From positions 1-39,852 of the forward strand of contig JAGEMR010000198.1 of NCBI GenBank assembly GCA_021030915.1: DNA of 39,852 bases. The letters run 5' to 3'. Origin of the DNA: Astrothelium macrocarpum (Eukaryota; Ascomycota; Dothideomycetes; Trypetheliales; Trypetheliaceae). Numbering within the stretch: the stretch's first letter is position 1; each line of letters opens with the position of its first letter. The translations under genes were made by a program, and so were the position numbers. Positions 20,088-31,241 of this stretch are shown here, one piece after another. Under the pieces are notes generated by a model. It saw only the letters and a program-made list of their open reading frames with translations, was not told the DNA's origin and did not search any database.

Positions 20088-21898
20088 ATGATCAGTAAAA
20101 ACCCTCCAATGAATGCCATCGATGGCTGTCCTGATCCAGTCTCCGTCGAGTCAAAGGGCAGGCGCACTTTGATGAGTACTTTGGATCGCTGGGCGGAAAT
20201 CAAACCAGAAAAGGTGTATTGCTGGATTTCTGTTGATGCTGGAGATATTAGTCACGGCTTTCGTGGAGTCACGGTAAGAGAAATTACAAAAGCGATTGAT
20301 TCGTGTGCTTGGTGGATCAGCGACAACTATGGCACGAGTTCCACATTCGAGACTCTGGCCTATGTGGGAACCTATAGTGATTTGCGGTACATGATTTTTT
20401 ATTTCGCCTCAGTGAAGTGCGGATACAAGGTAAGTCCTATCTTGTAGAGTTGTTCCACCATGACCTTCAATCAGAGGTTCCCGACTAAAAATCCGTTTAG
20501 TGCTTGCTGCCCTCACCAAGCAACGCAATAATACAGAACGTGAGACTCATACGATTATCACAATGCACAAGAGTCTTCTATGGTTCGGAAGTGACATCCT
20601 ATATGAAGCAACTCCAGGCGGCAATGCCGGGCTTGGAAGCTTGTTCGCTGAAACACCTCGACTACTGGATCGAGACATATCCTCGACGATACCCATACAC
20701 GAAGACGTTTGAGGAGGCGAAATGGGATCCTACATTGGTATTACATTCCTCCGGGACTACTGGGCCGCCCAAATTAATCGTCCTCAATCATGGATACATG
20801 TCTCGAGTCGATATCAAGGGCCCACATTCAATCAACTATACAAGCGGAATCCTAGAGCTGATTGAAGATGGTGATTACATGGCACCATTCCCCGCGTCTC
20901 ATCTGGCTGGTGTCGTTGCCATGGCATCCTATCCTGTCTTCACTTGGAATTCAGCTGTAGTGCTTCTTCCATCAACAGTACCTCCAACACCGCAGCTCAT
21001 TCTTGAAGTTTTGCGATGCATCGAAATCCGTACTTTGTATATCCCACCTTCTCTAATTGAAGGTGTGGCTCGTCTCGATGGTGGTTTGCAACTCTTGAGC
21101 AAGCTGCGGACCCTTCTATACGCTGGCGGCCCCCTTTCACCTTCGATCGGAAATCAGCTGACGTCAAAGGTGTCGATAAACTGCGTCTATGGCTCCACCG
21201 AAACGGGCGGTGTTCTCTTGGTGCATCACCTTCGCGGTGACCCTGACTGGTCATACCTACACTTCCACCCTGCATTCCATGCTACTTTCGAGCCTTCTAT
21301 AGATGGGGCATCAGAGCTGGTGTACCGCAAAGCATCGGCAAAGGACATTGTGGACAGAAGGGTGCCGGATGACTACGACCGCTATTGGAGCGTCTTCTGG
21401 ACGCAACCAGATAAGACGGAATTCGGGACGCATGATTTATTTAAACCACACCCAGATCCAGCGAAGAAGAATCTCTGGAGATTCTATGGTCGCACGGATG
21501 ACACAATCATTCTTGCCTCTGGGCGGAAATTTAATCCTGTTGCAGCGGAGTCAATAATTTCCAGTTGTCCATTGCTCACGGGAGCTATGATTGTTGGGGA
21601 AGGAAGGGACGAGAAAGCCGTGTTGGTGGAACCAAATGAGAATGTCGGCATGGACAAATATGAGGAGGAAAAGTTTGCGAATGAGGTGTGGAAATGGGTG
21701 GAGAAGGCGAACGAAGAGATGATGACGGACAAGGTGATTGGAAGGGAAAGGGTAGCGGTAGTGGAGAAGGGAGGATTTATCAGGGCACCCAAGGGTACTG
21801 TGGTAAGGAAGCTTACTGGGGAGAAGTATCAGAGGGTCGTAGACGACATCTACGGAGGGGCAATTGATATGGGGAACATGAATTGGCACGGGGAGTAG
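20088..21898 (+). CDS. NRPS-like adenylation (AMP-binding) protein lacking carrier and reductase domains
   Basis: Adenylate-forming enzyme fold of the fungal NRPS-like/carboxylate-reductase group. Exons 20088-20429 and 20501-21898 give 579 aa; the intron 20430-20500 (GTAAGT, CGACTAAAA branch, TTTAG) joins SVKCGYK to CLLPSPSNAI. Motifs: SSGTTGPPK (A3, about 197-205), VYGSTETGG (A5, about 343-351), YGRTDDTIILASGRKFNP (A7/A8, about 443-460), and APKGTVVRKL with the catalytic-type lysine near 551 (A10). Full-length relatives continue into a phosphopantetheine carrier domain and a thioester-reductase or esterase domain. Here the chain stops about 28 residues after A10, and no such domain follows downstream. 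It may be a truncated remnant or a stand-alone acyl-adenylating enzyme. The acyl substrate is unknown. Confidence 0.85.
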
Positions 21899-22092
21899 GC
21901 AATCGTTGAATGAGACATAAATACTGGAGGTTCCAGCTCAGCCATGATCCAATGTGTAGAATGATAATCGAGATGATATTTGTGTTCGGAAATCATGCTG
22001 CGGTTCACGCTGACTTCCAGAGTAGCTCTGCCCCACTGCGCGTTATTCCTGTGCGCCTTTGACTTTCGCGGCCTGGTCGGCAGAACTAGGTA

Positions 22093-25000
22093 ATGTCGTT
22101 CGAGGTTAGGATTTCCGAATACTCTCGCGTTCCTAGCCGTGCAATTGGAGCCGAGTGAATGATTTGCTAACTGTCGTTAGAACGAAGCCGCCTTGGTCCC
22201 CATCTCAGCCGTTGCCTATTCAAATGGCTATTACCTTGTTAGTGCAGGAAATTCTCTACGCCTGATCGACGACGCCTGTTGTACACTCGCCGAGCTCCAA
22301 GTTTTTGAATCTCAAGCAATTCATGGCATAATCGTCAACGATAGAACCGAATTGAATGGTACAACTTTGCTACTATGGGGTGCGCGAAGAGTCCGCTTGG
22401 CCCAGGCAACACTTTGGGATGGGAAGCATGAAATTTCACTTGGAGCTGAATTTGCAGCTTCGGATTGGATATTGGATGCTTCTTTCGGCACAGTAGAAGC
22501 AGGAACACTCGGGTCGCACAAGCAAAAGTCTGTTGACGAGCGAGTACGAGCGGCCTTAGTCACTGCTCATTGTTCGTTGCTTGAATTGGAATGGGGGTAC
22601 ACCGTGGGCGATCAGCTATATTCTACGCGTCCTAGGTAAGACTTCACATGCATTGATCACTTGAAAGGACCAATGCTAATCCAAACCAGAGCTATAGTGC
22701 CATTGCTAAAAAAGACTGCAGCACTCAACCCTCCCTGATCCAGCTCACGTCTGCCTCGAGATGCATCCTGTATTCTGCAAATGTTGTTTGGCTTTCTAAA
22801 ACTCGGATATTGGTTGCGGCAGGCACAGTCTTTGGACAGATCATTGTTTGGTCTTGTACTACGACAAAGCGCTCAACTACTGGCGATGCGGATCTACTAT
22901 CATATGAGATCTTCACCGGACATGAAGGTTCCATTTTTGGGATACAAATATCTCCGCCTACTGTAATAATTCCGGGGCAGGCCCCACGACGTCTCCTTGC
23001 AAGCTGTAGCGACGATCGTACGGTTCGAGTCTGGCAGATTGCTGATCATGAAACCTCCGGGAGCCCAATGAGTTTACAGAACATGATAAACAACTCCCAA
23101 CAGAGAGGGACAGGCTTCGGAGCCCTTTCAGAAGGTAGCCTTGACATATTGATGAGAAATGGCCAACTCGCCTGGGCTTGGGGTCACACCTCCAGGATTT
23201 GGAACATCCAATTTGACCCTCATCGACCATCTGTAGGGCCAGCGAACCTGCTGTCGAGGTTGGTCTCGGTTGGTGAAGACGCGACATGTCAATTTTGGGA
23301 CCTTTTGCGCACTGGACCTGGAGAGCTTGCGCTACAACAAGTCTGCTCCTCTGAACACCATGCTGGGAAAAATATTTGGTCTTTGGTACTAGCCATATCA
23401 AAAAACGAGGAGACTCGGGTCATTACTGGCGGAGCAGATGGAAGTATTATACTTCACAATCACGCGACCACGGACAAGGGTGAACAACCTCTAAGTGTTC
23501 ACGAGAAGTGGACTATTAAAGCCATTTCAACGGAGATAGACATGAGTCCTATACTGGGTCCGACGTCGACAAACTATAAGCGAGAATCCGATCAGTCGCT
23601 GGAGAATCCGGTATCTGTCAATGGAGATAGCGGACACATCACATCTCATTCTCAGGACGAGGTTCAAAGCTCGGCCAACATTAAATATCCGTTAGATCCA
23701 GATGACATGTTTCGAGAATACGCATTTACTCGATCCAATGTTTTCATGACAATAACCAAGGCTGGAAGTTTGCTTCACTGCTCCATTGAAGCCGGAGATT
23801 CTCAAGCATGTTCAGGCAACGCAGACGCGAGGAGACTAGTGAAGTGGCTTCGAATCAACGACATGTACGACCTGCGAAATAAGTCGATCTTGTCGAAATG
23901 TTCCACGTCAGTCTCTCCTCTCTGCGTATTCATGAGTGGCAGTAGCGGCATAATCTACCGCTATGATAATAAACGGGACTCAATTCAGGAGGCCATTAAA
24001 ATGGACGGGAAGGTGTCTGGTCTCTTTCTGGATTCCTTGCCATTTAGCGATAAAAACTCAACGGCTGATCGTAACGTCCTCAGCCTCACGGTCATTACCG
24101 GCGGAGGGAAATATCTGCACAACTTCCTATCCTGGGGCCATGAATGTGACATGGAAGTCAGTCGTTCCACGCTTCAGCTACCTCCCAGCTTCGTCGTCAC
24201 CAGTGTAAAGCACATTTGTATCGATATGCAGCACGAGGCCATCTTCATTGGATCAAGGGGTGGCATGATTGCAATTTACAGTGTTCGAAGATTACGCCAG
24301 ACGTACGATTTAGAAATCCCTCAACCATCGATCATACACACAGGACAATGTCTACCAGCTCTAACGTTAGAAAATGTGCATGGTAGAGAAGCAGTCACAT
24401 CCCTTCTTTGGGTACCAATCGATATCGATATAAATGGACTTGGGGTAGGCAGTAACCGTGGTCATCTTTTCAGTACAGGCCGCGACGGAACGTATTGCGT
24501 CCACCGTCTAGACATTCAGTATGGTCATGTCTGTTCTCTTCTCATCCATAAAATCACCCTGCCCTTTGGACCTTATGTAGAGGGACTTTACATTGATTCC
24601 AAGACTTCCGACACAAGTCATCTACTCATCTGGGGCTTTCGCAACAAGCGCTTCATCCTTTGGGACGAAACGGCTCACGAAGAAATCATTAGCGTGGAAT
24701 GTGGGGGTGCACACCGAAATTGGACTTTCTGTCCTCAAGAGCGAGGTCCAGGGGGCACATTTGTGTGGACCAAAGCTAACGTCTGCAATATCTATCAGCA
24801 ACAGCGTCCTCTACATCAAAAAATCCAACAAGGTGGCCATGGTAGAGAGATCAAGTCTGTAGCTGTTGCACCAATACCCCTCAAGGTGCGATGGGAAAAG
24901 AGACCCGTTATTGCTACTGGAGCTGAGGATACTGATATCCACCTCTTCGAATATGATCTTGCTAATGCGACGAATCCCGGTGGCAAAGGGGTGTTTCGCT

Positions 25001-26213
25001 GTCTACGAAAACTTCGAAAACACAACACTGGGATTCAGCACCTCCAATGGTCTGAGGACGGCAATTACCTTTTCAGTAGCGGTGGGTTTGAGGAGTTTTT
25101 CGTGTGGCGCATTCGTTCTGCGCCTATAATTGGTCTTGCTTCCGTTTGTGAGTCTGTGCTTCCCTTTCAGTCTGAGATTCCAGATTTACGGATAATGAGA
25201 TTCGACGTATTGCAACATCACGGTGAACAACCTGGAGAAGCCGAGCTGGAAATTGTCTTCTTTGATATCGCTTGTGCCTACTCCGATTCGACGGTTCGAG
25301 TAAGCCATGTTCCCTTGGCCTTTGCAAGGATTGTTTCCTTGCTAAACTTTTCTAGCTATACAGATATCAGTCTCGAGGTGGCGATGTGAGCTGGCAACAC
25401 CTACATACCGGAACCTATGGTCCGAATCACACTTGTCTTACTCAATGCGTTTTCCTACCGTCTTCCGACTTTTTACTTACTGCAGGAAGCGACGGTCACG
25501 TAGCTATGTGGAACATCGGAGCTGCATCACTAATGAACGTTGTTTCAGGAGGGAGCACCGTCACTAGTTCAAAGAGTATTTCATTGAAATACAAGACGAG
25601 ATTTAAGATCCATCAAAGCAGTATCAAAACGCTCGACCATCATCAATTAGACAGCAACATAATTCTCCTAACAACCGGCGGCGATGATAATGCACTCGGC
25701 ATATCTCTTATTCAGACTCAGAGTGAAGAAGATCGACCAGCTTCGGATCATTCTGAAGTCATCACGCCTTATTCGACCATCAAGCCCAAACAAAAGTCCT
25801 TGTCGGCTTTGCTCATTCCTCGTTCTCACGCAGCAGCCATCAATGCCGTTGCTATCATTCGCCCGGACCCTATCTCCGCCAAACCTTCACAAAGCGGTAG
25901 GAGGACGATAAGAGTCGTCACTTCAGGCAATGATCAGCGTATAAAGTTGTGGGAGCTCAGCATTGACGTAGACATGCCGGATATACAACGCGTGCAAGTC
26001 AAGAAGCTTGCAAATGTGAGCACGGGGTTGGCTGATCTCGCCGATTTTGCAATCTTGCCATCATTAACTATCAATATTGTTGACTCAGTGCATAATGATA
26101 TTAGAAACCGCGACGGGACCAAAGAACTGGCTAGCTCGAGAGTTGTAGTGTGTGGCATTGGTATGGAAGTTTGGAAGTTTGGTGAAACGGTGAATCCCCA
26201 ACCAAGTACATGA
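22093..26213 (+). CDS. RTT10: WD40 protein WDR6/Rtt10 (Trm734) family
   Basis: In yeast, Rtt10/Trm734 partners Trm7 for 2'-O-methylation of tRNA wobble position 34; human WDR6 is the counterpart. Exons 22093-22104, 22181-22635, 22692-25299 and 25356-26213 give 1310 aa, somewhat long for the family. Marks: VPISAVAYSNGYYLVSAGNS at the N-terminus, LLLWGARRVRLAQA, ASDWILDASFGT, LASCSDDRTVRVWQI, AWGHTSRIWNIQFDP, VITGGADGSI, and the later VTSLLWVPIDIDINGLGVGS and VTSGNDQRIKLWELS. The first exon (MSFE) is tiny and rests on a weak GTTAGG donor but a good GCTAAC...TAG acceptor, so the start is uncertain. Intron 2 must use the GAG of a CAGAG pair to stay in frame. Intron 3 is GTAAGC...CTAG. Confidence 0.85.
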
Positions 26214-27350
26214 GAGAATGAAGCAAATATAGGCTGGAATGTCGCGGACAAAGTGAGAAATGCTGTTCTCGTCCGAAAAGCTTCTATAGCTGTCCCTCCG
26301 ATATCATCGGCGACAATCTGCAACGATATTGGCACTTAAGCCGAACAAATTTCCTCAATTCTTCATTTCTTCAATTTCTGGCCAAGATAGCAACAGATAA
26401 TCAAGTCGCGTCTAAATCTGCAGCAAGAATGATGATACAAAGGCTGGTAAAAGCAAGACAGACAGCGAAATTTGGCTTCTACTCCGAACCTGTGTTAGGA
26501 GTGGTCACTTGAAGTCCAGTTGTTGACTCTTCTTTGGTTTCTTCCATCCCAGCTGGTACAAGATGCGTTTGTAGAACGCGATTTTCTTACGAGCCTCCTC
26601 TATGAGGCAGTGGACAGTTTGCTCAAAACAGATCCGATATCCATATTACTGATCGTTGCATAGTTGTGGACAATTATGCCTCAGGAGACAGCTTGCTCAG
26701 TAGGATTCTGCCGTCCAAATCCATAATCAGCCGTTCAATATTTGGGAGGCTCCACAGTACACTTTCGAACTATTAGAAATGTGGGAAACTTCACGAAAAG
26801 ATGCCTCTGGGAATTTTGACGTTGCTAAGCTGAAACACACAGTGGTGACTTTGATGAATTTTACTTTGGGGCGTGGAGTTGAAAAGGAGAGCTAAGATCA
26901 AGACCACAGAGCTCATTTCTTCCCGTGCATAGCGAGTTATGTCGTGGCATTCATTCATGAGAAAGAGTGAATAGGTGGAAACTCCTAGCCTGAACAAAGA
27001 CCACGAGAAATATTGAGATCCACGTTCGTCGTAACTTGCAAATTACACCGCATCATCCTCTGCAAAAAACAAATGTCTTAGGCAGCGCATGCTATGATAT
27101 ATCTTAGGTACTCGTCACAGAGGTAGCCTATCTGTAGTTACACGAGTCATTTCGACGTACCTATTAGCACTGAGTTACAAGTCAGAACCATGTTCTCCAC
27201 GGGAGCGTGTCATGGCGTCATTTCGTTACTCACTACTCAAGAGACCTTGTGGAGAGACATTCTCGTTGCTTCTACCTCAAAAGAAACCAAAAGGAAACCC
27301 CAACGCCTGCGCCAGACGCTAGATACCAGACAAGACAATCCAAATCACGA
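26214..27350. other. Convergent intergenic region, nothing recognised
   Basis: Lies between the 3' end of the WDR6 gene and the 3' end of the minus-strand disordered-protein gene. At 26593-26609 GCCTC and GAGGC form a small hairpin in CCTCCTCTATGAGGC, which resembles CCTCCCTATGAGGC in foldback copy B and could be a further relic. An imperfect direct repeat of GACAGTTTGCTCA occurs nearby. No gene is supported. Confidence 0.45.
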
Positions 27351-28737
27351 TCACGGAGACTCATTCAAGGGCCCCATGGCGGAACTCCTTTTCTTCAGCT
27401 TATTCGCCAGTCCACCACTCCCACTACTCGATCCACTCCTCCGTAAATCGGTCCCATTACTCCCCTGAGGGTGGCTGCTCGCCTTCTTAACGAAATTCCC
27501 CAGCAAGCCACTCGATCTCTTCTCCTTTTGTTGCTGCCTTAATTTGTCCTGATCGTTTGCCGAGATGGACGTATGCGTGCCAAGACCTCCTTTATTTGGA
27601 TCGCTGCCCCAGGACTCTCGCAAGGGGGATGGTTGGGGTTGGTGTTGGCGAGGACGGTCGAAACTGGAGGAGGCCTCACGATTGACTTGGGGCTGTTTCT
27701 TGGATTGCTGCTGTGCATTATTAGACCGAGGAAAGTGTTTATCTGCCACGTGAGCGACGGCGCCACGAAGGTGTTCGCCAGCGCCCTAAGCAGGACATGT
27801 CAGATAAATGATCGATTGAACTGCATACGGAAGTTTTGTCTGGCAACTGCAGATTGATCACACCTACCTGTATGCCTGCAGCCGCTGCCTTCAGCTCCGC
27901 CAGCGTTCCTTGGGGCTCTTGTTGCTGTGATTTAGCATAGTATCGTTTATTCTCCTTTGCGTCTGCAGCTTCATTTGGCGGTGGAGTTTTGCGGGGATAT
28001 GAGAAATTTTGACCAGGTCCTTGGGATTGGGCACCTGGTGGTGGGCTTATGGGATTAGTGGGATTAGTGGGTGGTTGTGCAGCACTGCGGTTACTCTTAT
28101 CACCCAGCGGCATTGGCGAAGGGGCGGCATATTGTCGATTGGGACTTCTGCGGCCGGATGGTTGTTCAAACGGCTGGGCAGCAGGAGCGTCGGCGGTTTT
28201 GTATTGCGTACCGGTCCGAAAGGCGGGATGCACATTTTCTTGATTGAGGCTGCTACCGCGATTAGGAACATTGGGCCCACCTGAATGACGCCTTTGGTTT
28301 GACGGTGGAGCAAGTTGATTCCCATTGTTGTTCTGCACTTGGTTATCGGTACGAGGTTGCTGGGTCGTAATAGTTCCCCCCGGACCAGTAATGGTAGTCG
28401 TTGTAGTCGTAGTGGTGGTAGTGGTAGTTATGGTTTGGCCAGAGCTAGGATCATGGTGTGTCTCCCTCGTTACTGTAGGGCTGGTCCATGATTGTGGGCC
28501 TTCACTGCTAGGTTGAGCGTGAGGGGAGGGTCGAGTTCCTTGACCAGACCTACTTCGCTCACGAGAATGTTCAATGCTGTTCGCGCTCGATTTACCATTT
28601 GTCTCGGTTTCAGAATTGCTCGCGTAAGTTGAGTCAGGGCCATTGGCCAGGGGTTCCAGGTTATCGCTCTTCTTGCCCTTAGAACTAAAGGGATTCCACT
28701 TTGACCTCTTCTCTTCCTTGGTAGCGCTGGGAGCCAT
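27351..28737 (-). CDS. Intrinsically disordered fungal protein with GTLAELKAAAAGIQGAGEHLRG motif core
   Basis: Function unknown. Minus-strand exons 28737-27868 and 27785-27351 give 434 aa; the intron 27867-27786 (GTAGGT, CTGACATG branch, CTTAG) joins AAAGIQ to GAGEHLRGAV. The chain is low-complexity: a charged start (ATKEEKRSKWNPFSSKGKK), a run of about twelve threonines flanked by Ile near residues 100-117, then Pro/Gln/Asn/Ser-rich sequence. The only helix-like segment crosses the intron (LAELKAAAAGIQ followed by GAGEHLRGAVAHVADKHF). I believe a similar short block recurs in uncharacterised Pezizomycotina proteins, from memory and unverified. The C-terminus is basic (LANKLKKRSSAMGPL). There is no signal peptide or membrane segment. 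Confidence 0.75.
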
Positions 28738-29935
28738 TGTGATAGAGACACTTGAAATTCATAACATGTAAATATGAATCAGAAAACATTAGAGACTATG
28801 CAAGCCAAAACAGCCATAGAGATGGCAGGGCCTCGTAAAGAACGGATAAGAGGCTTACCAAGGCGTGAAGCCGGGGTACAAAAACAGGTTGGTGGACATG
28901 ACGCAACTGAGTGTGTGTGGCTGAAGCTATCAACGACCTTCTGGCCCATTGTTGTGGCTCAAGTCCAGGAAGATGCACCAGGGACGATCAACGTGTATCG
29001 TGTATCGTGTATTGATGATTGGTGGGCATCGATCGAGAAATCCTCCGGTTCCTGACGGCTTTCATTGCGGTGCGCCTTGAAGCACCGACACCATGAACGG
29101 ATAGAAATCTTTGAGCACCCTGAAACTTAATAAAGATCCAGAAAAACGCACTCGTCTTTCGCAACACATTTCTACTCTGTTTGATGGCTCCAAATGCCGC
29201 GCTTTTTTGGCCGAAAATCCTTGGTTTGTTTGCTTGGTATGAACTATTCGTCTTGTGGAATAAAGGGCGGCACACAAAAATACGTGCAGCTCAAATCTGC
29301 TCTCCATGATGAAATATCTACGAGTCGTCCACACAGCTTATCAAATACAACCTGTAGAACGGGTTTATGCACTACTCAATTGCGCGGATAAGACTGATAG
29401 AGCTGGTTCGCCCTGGCGAGGCGAAGACTATTAGCTCACAACGACTTTGGACAATTTGTGCGATCGTTGACCGGACGCATTCGACCATACCTTTAACAGA
29501 CATATTCTCATCAATAAATAAGAGGTCAACTTCCTTTTGCATGCAACGAATTTTGGATCGTTGTAATAAACATATATATGACTATATGATGAAATAATGC
29601 AGTTCCCATTCTCTTACTTCTCCATCGGTGTACTCCTTTGATGAGAATGTCGTATTACTTAAATAGGGCTTGTGCAGCGTCATGCAATGGTTTGTGCGTT
29701 AAATTGGCCATTTACACAGCGAGGGAACCACCAGTAGTAATAAGTGGTACAGTATGAGCCTCGAGATGACTGTTTAATGTGATTGCTCGAAATTGTACTG
29801 GGGCCCTCCTTATTGGATACCTGGTCATTTTCATTTATCAATGGTGTGCAGCATTGATTATTCCAGCGAACTGGTTCTCCCCGCTATTAGATCTTCTGCT
29901 TTATCAGGAGCACAAGCGGAGCATTTCTCGAAATT
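28738..29935. other. Intergenic region with weak repeat traces
   Basis: Upstream of the disordered-protein gene and downstream of the small secreted-protein gene, both on the minus strand. It contains a short tandem of GTGTATC units at about 28991-29011 and a possible partial foldback copy at about 29775-29830. No open frame has gene-like features. Confidence 0.45.
29775..29830. repeat. Possible partial copy of the 18.8-19.5 kb foldback family
   Basis: ATTGCTCGAAATTGTACTGG followed by GGCCCTCCTTATTGG parallels copy A (ATTGCTCGAAATGCTACGAG, then GTCCCCCTACGAG). The identical 12-mer ATTGCTCGAAAT is shared. A matching second arm was not found, so this is at most a half element. The match could be chance. 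Confidence 0.3.
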
Positions 29936-30523
29936 TCAATAAAAACTCCTGCGCGTAAAGTTAGCCAAACTATCATTGACATGCACACCAAACGACTTGC
30001 CACTCAACGTCGAAAATCCCATCCTCGTGCAGGCCCGGCCCATGAAGCGCCAGTGCAGCTCCCTCAGCAACATCCAAGTCCCCGGAGGCGCACCGAATAC
30101 AGGTGTCAACCACGACAGCATCGATTGTCTTTCCAACGCCACGGTTGGCGCCAGCGCTTCCTCCGCCAACATTCTTAATCCACAAGTGCTGTCCGCAGTG
30201 AGATTTTGGATCCGTTGACGCGGAAACAGCAACGACGTAGTGACTATCAGCAGACGGCCATCCGCAAGACCCGAGGTTGCCACGAGGGTTGTAATATGTC
30301 GCGTGTCCTCGATTACTAAAGAAAGCAAATATGTTGTTAAACTTGGCAAAGACTATCGAGGTTGGGATAGTTCGTGATCATGCAAAGACCTGCGCTTTGG
30401 AGTCGTTAAGCTGCAAATAACTTACGTCGATCGCCGTGAAGGGGTTTGCCTATCCGTCGTCAGAGCAAAAGCGATGCTGGCGCATATAGCAATACGTAAA
30501 ATTGAGACAACTCTCGTATACAT
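29936..30523 (-). CDS. Small secreted double-psi beta-barrel (RlpA/expansin-like) protein
   Basis: Probably a small extracellular protein of the DPBB fold, as in fungal expansin-like and RlpA-like proteins. Minus-strand exons 30523-30426, 30315-29989 and 29948-29936 give 145 aa. The start MYTRVVSILRIAICASIAFA is a signal peptide. The mature part shows the fold's pattern: GHATYYNPRGNLGSCGWPSA, HYVVAVSAS, HCGQHLWIKNV, KTIDAVVVDTCIRCASGDLD (conserved Asp and Cys), and DGIFDVEWQVVW at the end. Intron 1 (30425-30316, GTAAGT...TTTAG) is clear. Intron 2 (29988-29949, GTGTGC, GGCTAAC, GCAG) is only 40 nt; splicing ends the protein WSFY, whereas reading through ends WCACQ at 29973. Both give almost the same length. 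Such proteins lack proven catalysis and may act at cell walls. Confidence 0.7.
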
Positions 30524-31241
30524 GTTGTCGTTCTACTATAGGATTCTGGTCTTTCGTTCCTTGACAGTGCTACGTGGCCTTGTTACGGAATTTGTAGACT
30601 TTTCTTCCTTAACGAAATGGATGGGATGAGAAAGTGACCGCACTAATCCAGGGAATTCAATGATCTAGATTATCCTCTTGCGAATCTTTAAAACAGGAAA
30701 ATGTTTGGAACAGTTTTAGTAACATTCTTTAATTTACGCTCCCCTTGATAATCATCTTAGAATCCACAGGACCAACTATAATATTTGACCATGATGCAAC
30801 GAAGCAGTCGGTTATAGCTCTGTAAATAGAATGCTGCATGTGAAATAGAAGGAAGAGGTACATCGCAGCCTGGGTCTAGGTACTAGACTGCTCGTGCGGG
30901 ATGGACGGATGACCACATTTCTTGAGGCGTTTGACAGCTTATCGTTGGTTGTTGAATGAGCCAAACCAGGAGAACAAAATTGAACAATATACGCGTTCCA
31001 TGGCCCAAGTCAGGAGAGTTTGGTATGGGACCATCGAAAAGAGGCTCGCAAAACTTACCAGAGGTAGGAAGAGAGATGGCCCCGGTGGTCAGGAAGGTGA
31101 GCCTGGAATGGCCATATGACGTAAGCGAGCTCCTGCACATTGTGGCAGCTGCTTGCCCAAACATTCATCATCTGCGCAACATGTCCGTGTGATCGAAGCT
31201 TCGGGCAGCCGCGAGCTTGTAAGGTTTGCATGAGTTGATTG
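30524..31241. other. Divergent intergenic region
   Basis: Separates the minus-strand secreted-protein gene from the plus-strand ATG28 gene and should hold both promoters. A perfect palindrome GTCTAG GTA CTAGAC is at 30874-30888. A minus-strand frame at 30883-31164 is open and contains a donor-like GTAAGTTTTGC, but no partner exon or domain was found, so I do not call it. Confidence 0.45.

Noticed and set aside
703..21898. Secondary-metabolite gene cluster from monooxygenase to adenylation gene
   Set aside because: The genes between them (CAB4, F-box, SPT5, permease, DCAF7-like) are mostly housekeeping; there is no backbone synthase with carrier domain, and no pathway regulator.
30883..31164. 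93-codon minus-strand frame with a donor-like GTAAGTTTTGC
   Set aside because: No acceptor or second exon gave a protein with a recognisable domain, and it lies in the promoter between two divergent genes.
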